A stretch of DNA of 64,000 nucleotides, taken from positions 1,116,001-1,180,000 of the forward strand of contig NW_025408677.1 in assembly GCF_020360975.1 (NCBI RefSeq). Direction: 5' to 3'. Made by a program: the position numbers and the translations under genes. Position 1 is the stretch's first letter; each line of letters opens with the position of its first letter. Under the pieces are notes generated by a model that worked only from the letters and a program-made list of their open reading frames with translations, ran no database searches and was not told the origin of the DNA. This document shows, piece by piece, positions 51,752-63,109 of this stretch. Origin of the DNA: Hirsutella rhossiliensis. Taxonomy: Eukaryota > Ascomycota > Sordariomycetes > Hypocreales > Ophiocordycipitaceae.

Positions 51752-54197
51752 TTACATTTGCTCGTTTCGCTGCCTGATTTCTTCGATGAACTGTGAAAAA
51801 AAATTGTGGATGGCACGACGCTCCTTGGCATCAAGATTAAGTTCATCGTGGTTGAGGTGATATATTAGTTCCGCCATGGGAGAGTGCTTGTTTCCGCTAA
51901 GCATGTCCGGATCAACCCCCGTGATTTTAGCGGATCGAAGAATGTCGATAATTTCAGTATCGCAGCTATAAGCAGCATAGTGTAAAACGGATCGCTCGTG
52001 GCAATCTACCATGCCAAGCTCAGCACCATTCTCGACAAGTATGTTGACTAAAAGTGCGTTGCGATTCTTAATCGCGGCCATGATGGGCGTTTGACGGAAA
52101 TTGTTGCGATGATCAAGGTTGACCCCAGCTTTGACGAGAATGTCTATGCATTCCTCCACCATGGCTCGTTTTGGACTGTTTCGCCGCCAGCGTCGCGTGT
52201 CGAGCTGAGCCTTGACATCGAGCGGAGATGTTTGTCCCCACTCACTTATATCAACCACGAGATGGGCGCCGTTGTCCAAAAGCAGGCGCATCAGTCCTGG
52301 GTTGTCACAAGCCCCAAGTATCGCCGTGAATTCCAAGTCGGCACTTCGATTGTTTGGATCAGCTCCGGCATTCAACAGAAGCCGTCCCATCTCTATTACG
52401 GCACTGGATGCCGGCAGTGTAGTGAGCCATGTAAGGGGTGTTGAACCAGTGACATCTGTAGCGTCTGGGTTTGCTCCGGCTTCGAGTAGAGCCCTGATGC
52501 CTTCAACGTCTTGTCCAATTACGGCGTAGTGTAATAAAGTATAACCCTTGTTGTCGCGCCTGTCTATATTTGATTGAAATTCGTGGGCCAGTACCGAAAA
52601 TAAATATCTGTTTTCCCCTCTGAACAAACCAAGGCAAGCCTCGGTTTCTCGGCCAACATTGTCTTGGACACGCTGCTTTGCAAGGGTTCTGAGGAACCTC
52701 GAGAATTCCGGGTATTGTTTCGAGTCTCGAACAAGATGCATGTGAGCTATTGATGCTACCGATCTGTATTGTATTAGTCTTGGCAATTAGACGAACTGAC
52801 GACACCATCTCCGCATACCGGCCCCATTTGTCTCGTGACATTGTGTCACAACCGCCGCGAAGGAGAATCTGCGCCATGCTGTACTGTCTCACAACGAGAC
52901 AAGACTGCGCAACCCGTCAGATTGTGCTTCAAGGAAGTTTAGAAAACGACTTACCGCCACAAGTGAGATGCCTTGGTCATCGACGTCTGTGGGAAGTATA
53001 GTACCATTGGAGAGGTTCTTAACAGTCCATTGAACGTCACCTAAAAGAATAGCTCGCCATACGTAGTGCCTGCTGAGAACCCTAGGCACTCGAAGGTGAA
53101 TTGAGGCTCCGGCACCGGTGAGACTGCCCCAAGCTGTTGTGAACTCGATCAACCGGCCCAGCAACCAAGTTGGAAACACATAATGCACTATCGCTGAAGA
53201 CGGAGATTGGGCTTTGCATGCCTGTGAATCGCAGGGTCTTAGACCAAAGATTGGAATCGTGTTATAGTGAAGAAACAAACATCCCAATATGGGTCTCAGC
53301 CAGCTTGGAGAGCGAGCAGTTGCGTTTTGGTGGCAGCTGCATCTGCATAGCACACTACACGTTTGGCCAATCGTGGTTTCGAAGGAGACCGTAGAGGCCA
53401 TTATTTCATCGTTGACGTGGGACGGGCCCACGATGCTAGCAGACTCTTCCGATTTAGTCTCGTGAGTGATGCATTCTCCGATCCGTCGTGACTGTGCTTT
53501 GCGGCAATCGGCTTCAACGAGGCGATGTAGATATTCCTCTATCGTCTTAAAATGATCCTGAGCTGTCCTTGTGGTCCAATCGTGATGACTTCTAAATTCC
53601 GAAAATTCCTGAGAGAACGACCAGGCTGTGCTTCGGATATCGGCAGCCAGTCTGGTCTGGTAGGTCCTGCAAGTGTCATTCAGCGTTTGCATGCAATCCG
53701 TGACCGGATGGAGTGACGTACACTTGTGACGGTGTCAATGTTGTAAAATAGAGTACCAATGTCTCCCTAATCCGCCGAGCTTCTCGTCTCAGCCTCCCAA
53801 TCTCGTCCTTTTCTTTGTGCCATCGGAACCTTGAGACCTTGGACTTTTCGCGGCCGTTCGACGGCTCGAGCTGTTCAACAGGCTTCTTGATCCGCTCGCA
53901 TAGACTGCCCAGAGCGACCACGATTCTGCCAAGATCGTCTTTTAGAGAGTGCAGACAACTGGCACCAATACCCATTCCGGCTATGTCAATATTTGCCCGT
54001 AGCGATTGCTCCTCGATATCTTTGAGCACGCCTTCGACTTGGTTAACAACGCCGCGCAGCATCTGAAGCTCATTCAGAAGGTCGCAGAATTCGAGGGGAA
54101 TTCGATCAAGCTCGCGTATGAACTTGATGCCCTTCATGATAGCGGCTGAGGCCTGGCACAGCGCAATAATGCTGGCGGTAGCCGATAATGGGTCCAT
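51752..54197 (-). CDS. Ankyrin-repeat protein with fungal NLR-like N-terminal domain
   Basis: Four exons (54197-53722, 53666-52955, 52904-52819, 52763-51752) with 50-55-bp introns, donors GTACGT, GTAAGT and GTATGC, give 761 residues. The N-terminal ~150 residues, MDPLSATASIIALCQASAA and on, are the helical domain that opens many fungal NLR/STAND-type and HET-linked proteins. A coiled-coil-like basic stretch follows. The middle (about 160-400) is unassigned and includes a Cys pair block, SVLCRCSCHQ. The C-terminal third has at least five ankyrin repeats, clearest at GYTLLHYAVIGQDVEGIRAL, GSTPLTWL, NFRQTPIMAAIKNRNALLV and ERSVLHYAAYSCDTEII. There is no nucleotide-binding domain (no Walker A), so it resembles an NLR without its switch. 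Cytosolic signalling or self/non-self recognition is inferred from architecture only. Confidence 0.78.
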
Positions 54198-55640
54198 CGG
54201 ATCGACACCGCGCGCCAGCGAAATGGGGATAAAGAAAATAGGTGGACTATAAAGACTTGACGTGGAACAGTGAACAGATTGCGCTCTGGAAGAGAAAGAA
54301 CTGTTTGCCCCCATGCAGTCTCGTGAGGTTTCCTATGACCTCTCTCGCGAGGCCGACAGGTCGGAGGCCTCCGTCCCCCTTGTTTAAAAAGAGCCAATCA
54401 TCTCCCCTTTTAGGTAGAAACTTCAGGCTTCTCTGCATCCGGTCTCCTAATGCGTGAGACAACAGGGTCACGTCGGCGACTTGGGGATTGAAATAGCTGG
54501 GGCCAAGTTGCTCATTGTGCCAGGGTCAAGGGTCGAGATGCAGCCTTACTGGGGTACGTACGGCATGCTCGTCAGTCCAAAAGTCGATCGACGAGGCTGG
54601 AAGCTGAGCTCTCCCTGCAACAAGCATCTGCCAGTATCAAGCCCGGCCATTTACGCCACACGTATGCGTGCTTCGCCCGGGCCTGCAGCGTGCTCCGCCC
54701 CAGCATGGGAACAGCGAGCAATGAGACAGCCGATCCCAAGAGAGTGAAAGCAGCGCACAAGACAAGCGGTGTAGTTAGCTCTCCTGGACTCTACGAATTA
54801 TGTTTTTTCCCTCTCCCAGACGCCGCGCGCAGACCATGAGACCATTTGCCTTGAGGAACGAAAGGCTCTTCCTTCCGCGTTCGTCCTTGCCCAGTGTTCT
54901 TTGTTCTTTGCCATGAGAAACGAAGGGGTGAAAAGATCTTTCTTTCTTCCGACAGACACACACACACACAATTTATTACGCCCGGTGGTGGAGCCAAAAG
55001 AGCAATCGACTCTTTTCGTACATGTACACTCCGAAATGTCTGCTTCTTGCTTCTTGCTTATCTCTCAGCGGGTTCTCGAGCCCGTGTTAGTAGCAAGTCA
55101 ACTTGAAGCAATTCCTTCAAGTGCTCAGTATCCTGAAATCGTGCTCGCTGTCGATGGCATGATATGTTAGTAAGGTTAGTCGGGGTTGGATGAGTGATAG
55201 GGGTTCTCGCCTCTGCGAATTATCTTTCCTCAAGTCGGCCTGTGGCTAAGCGAATCGTATCGAGGGGCGGACAGCCTCCATATCTGAAGCCCAGTTTGGG
55301 CCGCCTGATGCTTGCTTTCCTCCGTGGTAGAATGAAATGCCGCCCCTTAGCATATCGGTGCACCGGAGCATTTCTACTCGGTGTGCTGTCCAGTTTTTAC
55401 ATCAGAAGCGAGAATGCGTTACTGTTTCTCGTGCTTAGCTGCATGGACACTGATTCATAGATGAGGCCTTGATCCGATTTAGATACCCAACGTACCATCC
55501 CTGTTCCCAACTGGGCCAGCACACCGGCCTCCTTCCTTGACATCTAGTCATAGAGCAGGCGGCTATGCTCTCCTGGCAACGCCGCGTCGACCATCTTGGA
55601 GTGACTCCCCCACATGGCCTAGTAGAGTCCTTTCCTCGTG
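54198..55640. other. Intergenic region leading into the RIP block
   Basis: The first ~200 bp are the likely promoter of the ankyrin gene. Frames beyond that are short. A (CA)n tract (ACACACACACACAC) is at 54957-54970. Composition shifts sharply to TA-rich at about 55640. Confidence 0.5.
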
Positions 55641-56034
55641 CTGTTCCAAACTTGCTTTATAAGATAACTAAGCTAGGGGAGCTAAAGTAGTTCCTAGGGA
55701 TACGAATCCTTTAGAATAGGTCCTAACGGACTATCCAGCTTACCTAGGACGCCTATATCGATAAGGTCGCTTATAAATTCCTCCCTAATTCCCTCGATAA
55801 GAAGCTTCCCTCTACGCCTATATTAGATAAAGAGCTTTTTACTTAATCCGTCCTTTTAAGCTAGGGAGTAAGAGAAATACCGATATTAATAGAAGGTAGG
55901 CTCCTTACTTTTTTTTTTTAGCTATTTCTACTAGACCGGATATCTCTTTTATAGTCTCCCGGCTAGCTAGGCATAACTAGAATCCTAGCCCTAGGCACTA
56001 AGAAGTAGTAGATAGAGCTATCCTTTATCTCTAT

Positions 56035-56930
56035 TTAACGAGATTATATAGTCTATGCCTAGGAGGGCAGGGAAGGAAACTAGCTACCGAAATCTTCCTT
56101 TATTCGAGCGATTCGTCCTTTATAGATAATTCCTTAGATAGAAAGAGCTTATAAGGGTATATTATATCCCTTTTTAGAGGAACTATTGCTTAGAGAGCTT
56201 TAAAGCAAGCTACCGTTACGACTTCTAGCACGGAGGCAGAGCTACTAGCTCTTTTAGAAGCGTTAAAAGAAGCTATTTTCCTTAGCCGGCTACTAATATC
56301 TTTATAACTATAAATTCCGACCCCGTTAGCTATAGAATGCGATAATATATAGACTATATAGATTCTTATAGAGGAAAATAGTAAGCTATCGACCTAGCTA
56401 TAGTATATCGATATCTACTAGTATTAGTTACGCTAAGAGGTTTAAAGGGGACTTATTTCTATCCGTTAGGTTCTAACGGTATTAATAAAAGCCAACGGTC
56501 TTATAAAGCCCTTACCGAAGTAGAAGCTAGCTGTCTTTTTATAGTAAATTAGGCTAGAAGACGTTTAAGAGAAGCTATCCTTAGAGGCCCGCCTTAAGAG
56601 TCGACGAGAGGAGCTAATAGTACGTAGGAGGAAGGAGACGTCTATAACCGAAAAGAGGAATTAGGACTTATCCTAGAGGAGGGCCCCTAGCTTAATTAGG
56701 ACTTATTCTTTTTAAAGGCCCCTTTTAAGGGATTTATCCTTAGAGAAGCCCCCTTTTCTTATAGGATTTAATATCCTCCTTAAGGCCCCTTTTTCCTAAA
56801 AGTAGGTTTAAAAGAGCCTAGGGCTAAAACCCGGATTTCTTAAGTAAGGGATAAGTATAGACTAAGACCTCCTTTATACGCTTACCGGCCTAGGTATTTA
56901 GCTTTACCCTTTCTATAAGGGCAGGCCATA
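56035..56930 (+). pseudogene. Copia remnant 1: RNase H and polyprotein end
   Basis: With stops read through, the plus strand gives SSFIDNSLDRKSLQGYI, KQATVTTSSTEAELLALLEA, KEAIFLSRLL, IECDNIQTI and QEVQRGLISIRQV, the copia RNase H signature (Asp-Asn, STEAE, LDRKSxQGY). A purine-rich tract, AGCTAAGGGGG, ends at 56940, and the LTR follows. Typical RIP changes are visible, such as Tyr for His. Confidence 0.75.
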
Positions 56931-56940
56931 GCTAAGGGGG

Positions 56941-57320
56941 TGTATCGCGAAGCGTAGCTTAATTTCGTAGTTCTTAGAGATATCCCTTAGTACGAGGGAC
57001 CTAGGAAGCTAAAAAACAGGTTTAAAGAAGGAGCTAAAAGGAGGTATAGAGAGGAGAGTAGGGGTAAGAGGGAAAGTAGAAGTAGCGATAGCTTCCTATA
57101 GAGGTAGCGAGAGATAAGACGGATATACCGGTAACGGCTAGAAAAGAGGGAAAAACTAGTAAAAAGCTCGGTAGTTAAAAGGATATTAGTAGCTTCTTTA
57201 AGTAGGATCTTCTTTATTAATTAAGATACTAGACGGGTTTAAAGAGGGGCGTTAAATAAAGGAAAGAAAGATAATTAAGGCAATATAATAATTACTCCCC
57301 TACTATAATTACTACCTTTA
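56941..57320 (+). repeat. Copia LTR (3' LTR of remnant 1)
   Basis: It starts TGTATCGCGAAGCGTAGC straight after a polypurine tract. Positions 56941-57320 recur inverted at 318-696, and its first ~50 bp recur at 59955-60010. The 3' edge could not be set because similarity to the left copy ends near 57320. Confidence 0.7.
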
Positions 57321-57639
57321 TAAGAATTAAATATCTTTACCTTACCTATCTAACCCCTTACTTTTAATTTTACCTTTATATATTTTATATATACTTCTTA
57401 TATCTCTCTTTACGAGAATAGTAGGCTTTAATCTTATAAAAGTAAAGGAATTACCTTTTTAAGAAGATATATTTTAATTTTAAAAGTAAATAAGATCTTT
57501 ATTATACTTAGCTTTATTTACTAAGCTAGGTATCTTAAATTATATAATTACTTATACTAGATTTACGTCTAAGCCTAACTAAACGTATTATAAGGCTTTA
57601 AATATAATTATAATATCCTTTTTACCTATCTATATATAA

Positions 57640-58112
57640 AGGGTTTTACTAACTCTAGCTAAGCGTTAAATTTAATAAATAGAAAATCTTTTTCTAGTTA
57701 CTATTTTTATATAGATAATAATATAATAAGCTAGGCTTACTTTAAGTAGAAAGCTATTACCTTTTTTACCTACGAAGTAAAGTATATTAGCCTTAGGGAG
57801 GTAAATAAAGAAGCTATTTATTTAAATATACGTTTTAAGTATATTACTAAGGATCTATTTATTAAGATTCTTAATACTATACCTCTTATTTTAACGGATA
57901 ATACTACTGCTATTAAATTAGTAGAAAATCCGGATTTTTATAAAAGGTCTAAGTATTTTAAATTAGCCTATTACTATACTAAAACTAGTATAAAAGAAGG
58001 GGAAATAAGAGTTTTTTATATTAAATTAAAAGATAATATAGCTAATACTTTTACTAAAGAATTAAGACCTAGATTACTTTATAAATTTAAAGACGGTCTA
58101 TCTTTAAAATAA
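57640..58112 (+). pseudogene. Copia remnant 2: RNase H
   Basis: One frame stays nearly open: YEVKYISLREVNKEAIYLN, KYITKDLFIKILNTIPLILT, DNTTAIKLVENPDFYKRSKY, IKEGEIRVFYIKLKDNIANT and FTKELRPRLL, the C-terminus of a copia polyprotein ending in TAA at 58112. Tyr replaces the expected His in the KRSKH block, a C-to-T RIP change. It is a different family from remnant 1. A purine run, AAAAGGGG, follows near 58126 as a likely polypurine tract. Confidence 0.78.
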
Positions 58113-59954
58113 GTTCCTATATAATTAAAAGGGGTTTTTAGATATTTCCTATACTTTTTATATCTTTTCCCCTTACTAAGTTTTTCCTTTTATTAGGTTT
58201 CCTAGAGAAATAATTACTAGGTTTTTATTTATAGAGATTTTCCTAGTAATAATAGGTTTTATTTTATATAAGGTTATCCTATAAATAATTATTATAACTA
58301 TAGATTTTTCCTATTATAGGTTTTTCTATTAGTATATACCTAAGGATTTATTTTTCCTAAGAAAGAATAGGTTTTTATATATCCTATTTAAGTATAAAAG
58401 TAGTTTTCCTAATTTAGGGTTTTACCCTATATATATACTACTATAAATAAATTAGTAAAGAGTATATAAATCTACTCTTTAAGGGAGGCAATAAGGAACG
58501 GTGTTTTCCTATTATAAATAAAGCAGCTATAATATACTCTCCTAATTATATAAGCTAATAAGTAGTATATTAATAATAAATAAAATCCTATCTTATAGAA
58601 TAAGAAGTGCTCGTTTTTTATATATTATTATATATTAAATAGGTAACTAGTTATTATATAATCGGGAATCGAAGGAATAGAGCTAGCTTAGAATATTAGC
58701 TAAGACCTCTTAAAAATACTAGTACAACTAACCTTCTTTAAACACGAATATTAGTAGAACTAAGATACTTCTAGCTATACTTAAGGTATTACTAAATTCC
58801 TTAGTCTTAGGGCTATATAGTAGCCTAAATCTAGTCCCGAAAGGTTCTTACGTTTAGCTATAATTATCTATATAAGGTAGTATATCTACTAGTAGATAAA
58901 GATAGAATTATTAACTTTAATACCTCTTTTATATACTAATATACTACTAATAAATCCCGTTAACAATCCTACCTTATACTCTCTCTTCCCTTCTATTACG
59001 TAGTCTTACTTAATTCCTTAATTTCCTAAAATTCCGCTATTACTTATATACCTTTAAAGGCCTTTAAGCCTTTCTTAGCTAGCTAGGTAGCTAGCTTATT
59101 ATTAAAGATCCCTAGGTAGCTAGGGTATAATAAGAACCTTTATAAAGGCTTTAAATATAGTAATACTAAAAAAGAGGCCCTATAAAAGATCTAAGCCTTA
59201 GTAAACTAATAAGCTAACCTTCCTATAAAAAGCTTTTAGCTTAACTTAATAAGCCTATAAACTAGTTTAAGATATAGAGAGCTAAAAGAGCTTTATAAAG
59301 GCCTAAAATAGCTTTAAGTATACTATTAAGGCTATTAAAAAGTAATACTAAGAGAGCTTTTAAATAAAAGTAATAAGAAAGGATATCTTTATAGCTTTTT
59401 CCTATATTAAAGCTAGAGCTAACCTTACCCTTCTTAGTATCTTATATATAAAGGAAAAGATATAAGTAAAAGCTAATACCTTAATAAAAAATATTTAAGG
59501 CCTTCTTAATAACCTTTTTTTAACCTTAGACCCTAGCCTTAGCCCCCTTTAAAGCTTAGAAAAAAAGAGCCTTTAAGCTATATAAATAGTAAGGGTATAG
59601 CTAAGTAAGACTAGTTAAAGCTAAAGGTCCTTAAGATTAAAAGGGCTATTTTTAGCTCTTTTAATAAAAAAGCCCTTAGCTTAGACTCCCTTAGCTTTTT
59701 CCTTATTTAATATATATATAAGGCTATCTTTATAGTTTTTAATAAGGCCTATAAAGCCTCTTATAACTAAGGATACTACCTTAAGGTATAAAGGGAAGCT
59801 ATAAGAACTATACTTACTAAGTAAAATAAGTAAGACTATATTATCTTTAAGGCTTATAAGGTTATAAGTCTACTTAACTACTTAGGAAAAGTCCTTAAAA
59901 AGCTATATACTACCTAGCTAAGCTACTTAGTAAATATAGCTAAGCTTTTAAACC
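58113..59954. other. RIP-degraded stretch without recognisable elements
   Basis: The first few hundred bases are probably the 3' LTR of copia remnant 2, beginning soon after the purine run near 58126. The rest contains repeated AGCTAGGTAGCTAG motifs around 59085-59120 and long TA-rich tracts. In the sample 59161-59220 I found no CA and no TG. No coding trace is convincing. Confidence 0.5.
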
Positions 59955-60010
59955 TTGTATTATCGTAAAGTATAGCTTAATTTTATATTTCTTAGAGATA
60001 TCCCTTAGTA
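59955..60010 (+). repeat. Truncated copia LTR start
   Basis: TATCGTAAAGTATAGCTTAATTTT and CTTAGAGATATCCCTTAGTA repeat the opening of the LTR at 56941 with RIP-type changes. Similarity stops at 60010, where a gypsy-type LTR start follows within four bases. Confidence 0.6.
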
Positions 60011-60013
60011 AGA

Positions 60014-60690
60014 TATTACGACTATAGTTAGCGGGCTATAAGAGAGCCGGCTATATTTATATAATAAGGCGGCTTAGAATAATAGTTAGGACGAGAAGTT
60101 ACTTAAGCTTAGCTTACCTAGAGCGTATATAAGCTAAGTAAGCCTTATATAAATAGATTACTACTTAAGAGTATAGCTTATAAGTAAGCTATAGTAAGCT
60201 ATAAAGGGGATTATAGCTAGGACCGTAATCTAAGGATAGTCTCTATAGGTATATATAGCTACCTACTTTTACTCTTTTAGATAGATAGCTTAATAGCTTT
60301 TAATATAGATCTTTATTACGATTTTATCTTTAATTTTAATTACCTAGTTATAGTCTATAGTCTATAACCTCCGACTTATTACTAATATAATATACTTACT
60401 ATTACTTAGACTACGCCTTATTATATCTACTAATATAAACCCCTTAATAGGTTTATCCCTTAAGAATAATACCGGTCGTTATATATTAAAAGCTCTTATT
60501 AGTATAATACTATATTACTTTAAGTAATATCGTAACTATTAATATACCTATATAGTAAGCTAGATTAACTAACTCTAGAGGTACTATATCGCCTTAAGAT
60601 ATAATACGCGAGATTATTACCCTTTAATATAAGGTATAGTTACTTAAGAATAAAAGAGGTAATAGATAAGTTAAGGACCTTAGAGAAGTA
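60014..60690 (+). repeat. Gypsy 5' LTR and leader, RIP-degraded
   Basis: It starts TATTACGACTATAGTTAGCGG, which would be TGTTACGACT.. before RIP, a common opening of fungal gypsy LTRs. It is followed about 680 bp later by a gypsy Gag on the same strand. The LTR end and primer site are not recognisable after mutation. Confidence 0.45.
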
Positions 60691-61510
60691 GTTAAACTAA
60701 AATAGCTAGGACTATTTAATAGTACTTATAGTATACTTTAAGACTTTCTTACTTAACTTAAGGCTTACTATTAGTTTTACCTTACTAAACTCTTAGACCT
60801 AGTCGAAAAGGTACTCTATATAGGAAATTATTTATCTAGAACGGTACTTACTTAGTTTAGACCTATTATAAGGGACTTTCTTAATAACTAACTAGCGCGA
60901 TAAGATAACGAGATAAATAAAGTCTTTACTAGTTTTTAAGGATTTAAAGAAGCTATTATAAAGGTATTTAGAATAACTAATAAGGAATAAGAAGCTAAGT
61001 AGAAACTTTAAGAACTCCGATAAAGGATCTTAGTATTAAATTATACTATAAAGTTCCGTTAAGTTACCTTAAAACTTAATTAAGACGACGAACCTCTTAT
61101 ATTACGATTTTATAATAAGCTTAAAGAAGAAGTTAAGGACGAGCTTTATAAGGAAAATCGACCTAATAACCTCTTAGACTATATTACTATAGTAGTATAA
61201 ATTAACGATAGATAGTATACGCGATACTAAGAAAAGAAATAAAGAAGAGGAAACTAAAACCCTTTTTATAGGAATAACTTTAACTAACGCGCTAACTATA
61301 AAAAGAAGCGCGAAACTCCTATTACCTATACTTATATAACTAACTTAGGTAAGATAGATTTAAATATAATATAGAAAAGTAAAAGAAAGTATTTTAACTA
61401 TAAGAAACTTAGATATTACTTTAAAGAATATAAATAACCTTATAAGGAAAAGAAAACCTACTAAGTACTAGCCTTAAAAGGTAAGAAATACCTAAACGCT
61501 ATTAATAGAT
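60690..61510 (+). pseudogene. Gypsy Gag remnant with zinc knuckle
   Basis: With TAG read as a mutated Gln or Trp codon, the plus strand gives FTSFQGFKEAIIKVFRITNK, QKLQELRQRILVLNYTIKFR, LILRFYNKLKEEVKDELYKE and INDRQYARYQEKKQRRGNQN, a gypsy-type capsid. Then comes KYFNYKKLRYYFKEY, in which the Tyr residues sit where a CCHC knuckle should have Cys and His. That is the exact outcome of RIP on TGC/TGT and CAC/CAT codons. Confidence 0.72.
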
Positions 61511-63109
61511 AGGAACTAAAGTATAAACTCCTTAGTTAAACTATATACTACGACGATAAATATATAGTATACTTAAGTAATAAGAATAGTACTAAATAGT
61601 TCTTAAAGCTACTAAAGAAAACCCTTATAATAATATAATAAAGCGACCTTAAAATATAAAAATAAGTTAAATTTATAGAACTAAAATACCCTTATCTTAA
61701 AGGAGTCTCTTAAGACTAGATTAAGAAGAATAGTAAACGACTCTAAGAAGATATATAAAATAAAAATCGATAATAATAATAGGTAGTTTATAAATAATAT
61801 AATAAAGAAGATATAGATATAGCCTTTAAACTTACGAAACTTAGATAATAACCTAAGGAGGAATAATAAAGTATCGATAATATAAGCTTTAAAGAATAAG
61901 AAATACTTAGAGAAATAAAAGATAAGAACGAACTTATACTACTACCTTTATTATTAAGGGAAAATACTATAATTAGAGAATACGCTTTATACTTTAAAGA
62001 ATTTAAAGAAATACTTAAAATTAAAACCTAATAAATACCTTATATTCTTATAGAAAACTAATAAGCTATATTAATTTAATATTAACTAGTACTATATAAA
62101 GGAGACTATATTATAGCTATTACTATAATTAATACCTTTATAGCTCTATAATAAGAATAGTAACTATAAGGAGAATTTAAAGACAATCTATAAATACTAC
62201 TTACTTATAAGTACTATAAGTATATTTTATAGATATTATATATCTACCTAGATTATATAATATACTTTTAGATAAAAGTATAATATAATGCTTTCTTAGT
62301 TAGGTTTAAGAGATAAGTACTTTCGAAACCCTACCTAAGTATATAATTAAACTACTAGAAAATCAATTAACGCTACCTAAACGACTAAGTTATATTATTA
62401 AAACCCGATTATAGTATACTACTTAAATACCGCGATAATTATAGTTTATTAATAAGATATCTTTTAGAGATATATAAAATCTATAAATATACTAAAATAA
62501 AGGAATAATATAACGCTACTTACTTTAAGGTATCTTAACCCTTAATCTTTTAAAAACTTATATAGTAAGTTAAATATAATAAAGAAGATTATAATAAATA
62601 TATATACTTATACTATAGAGTTTATAAATATAAAAAAGTATAAGTATAATATAAACGATATAACGGTATATTAAAAGATTATTAGTAATATATATAAAGG
62701 CTATAAGCTATATTTAACTAAAGAAAAATCGATATAGAAATACTATATAGAAAATAGAAAAACGCTAAATAAAAACTTAACGTTTAGTATAGAAATAAAT
62801 AAAATTATAAAGTATAGTATATAATTAACTATAAAGTAGTATAATATAAACGATATAGCGTTAAGAAATAAGAAATCTTTAATTAGCCATAAGAAATTAG
62901 TCTCTTAAGCCTTAATACGATACTATATAATAAAAATATAAAGAAATAATATTAATAATAAATTAAAGAAGAATACCTAAATAAAATAAATAAAGATTAA
63001 GTAAAAAATAAGGTATACTATCTATAAAAGGGCTATAGACTAGTATAATATAATAAAATCTAAGGACCCTATATATAGTAATAGTAAGCTATAGCGACTA
63101 AATAGTATT
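61511..63109 (+). other. RIP-degraded stretch between Gag and protease
   Basis: Reading TAG as Gln, one frame stays fairly continuous and is rich in Lys, Gln, Tyr and Ile, but no domain is recognisable. It may be a long Gag-Pol spacer or a nested insertion. Confidence 0.4.
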
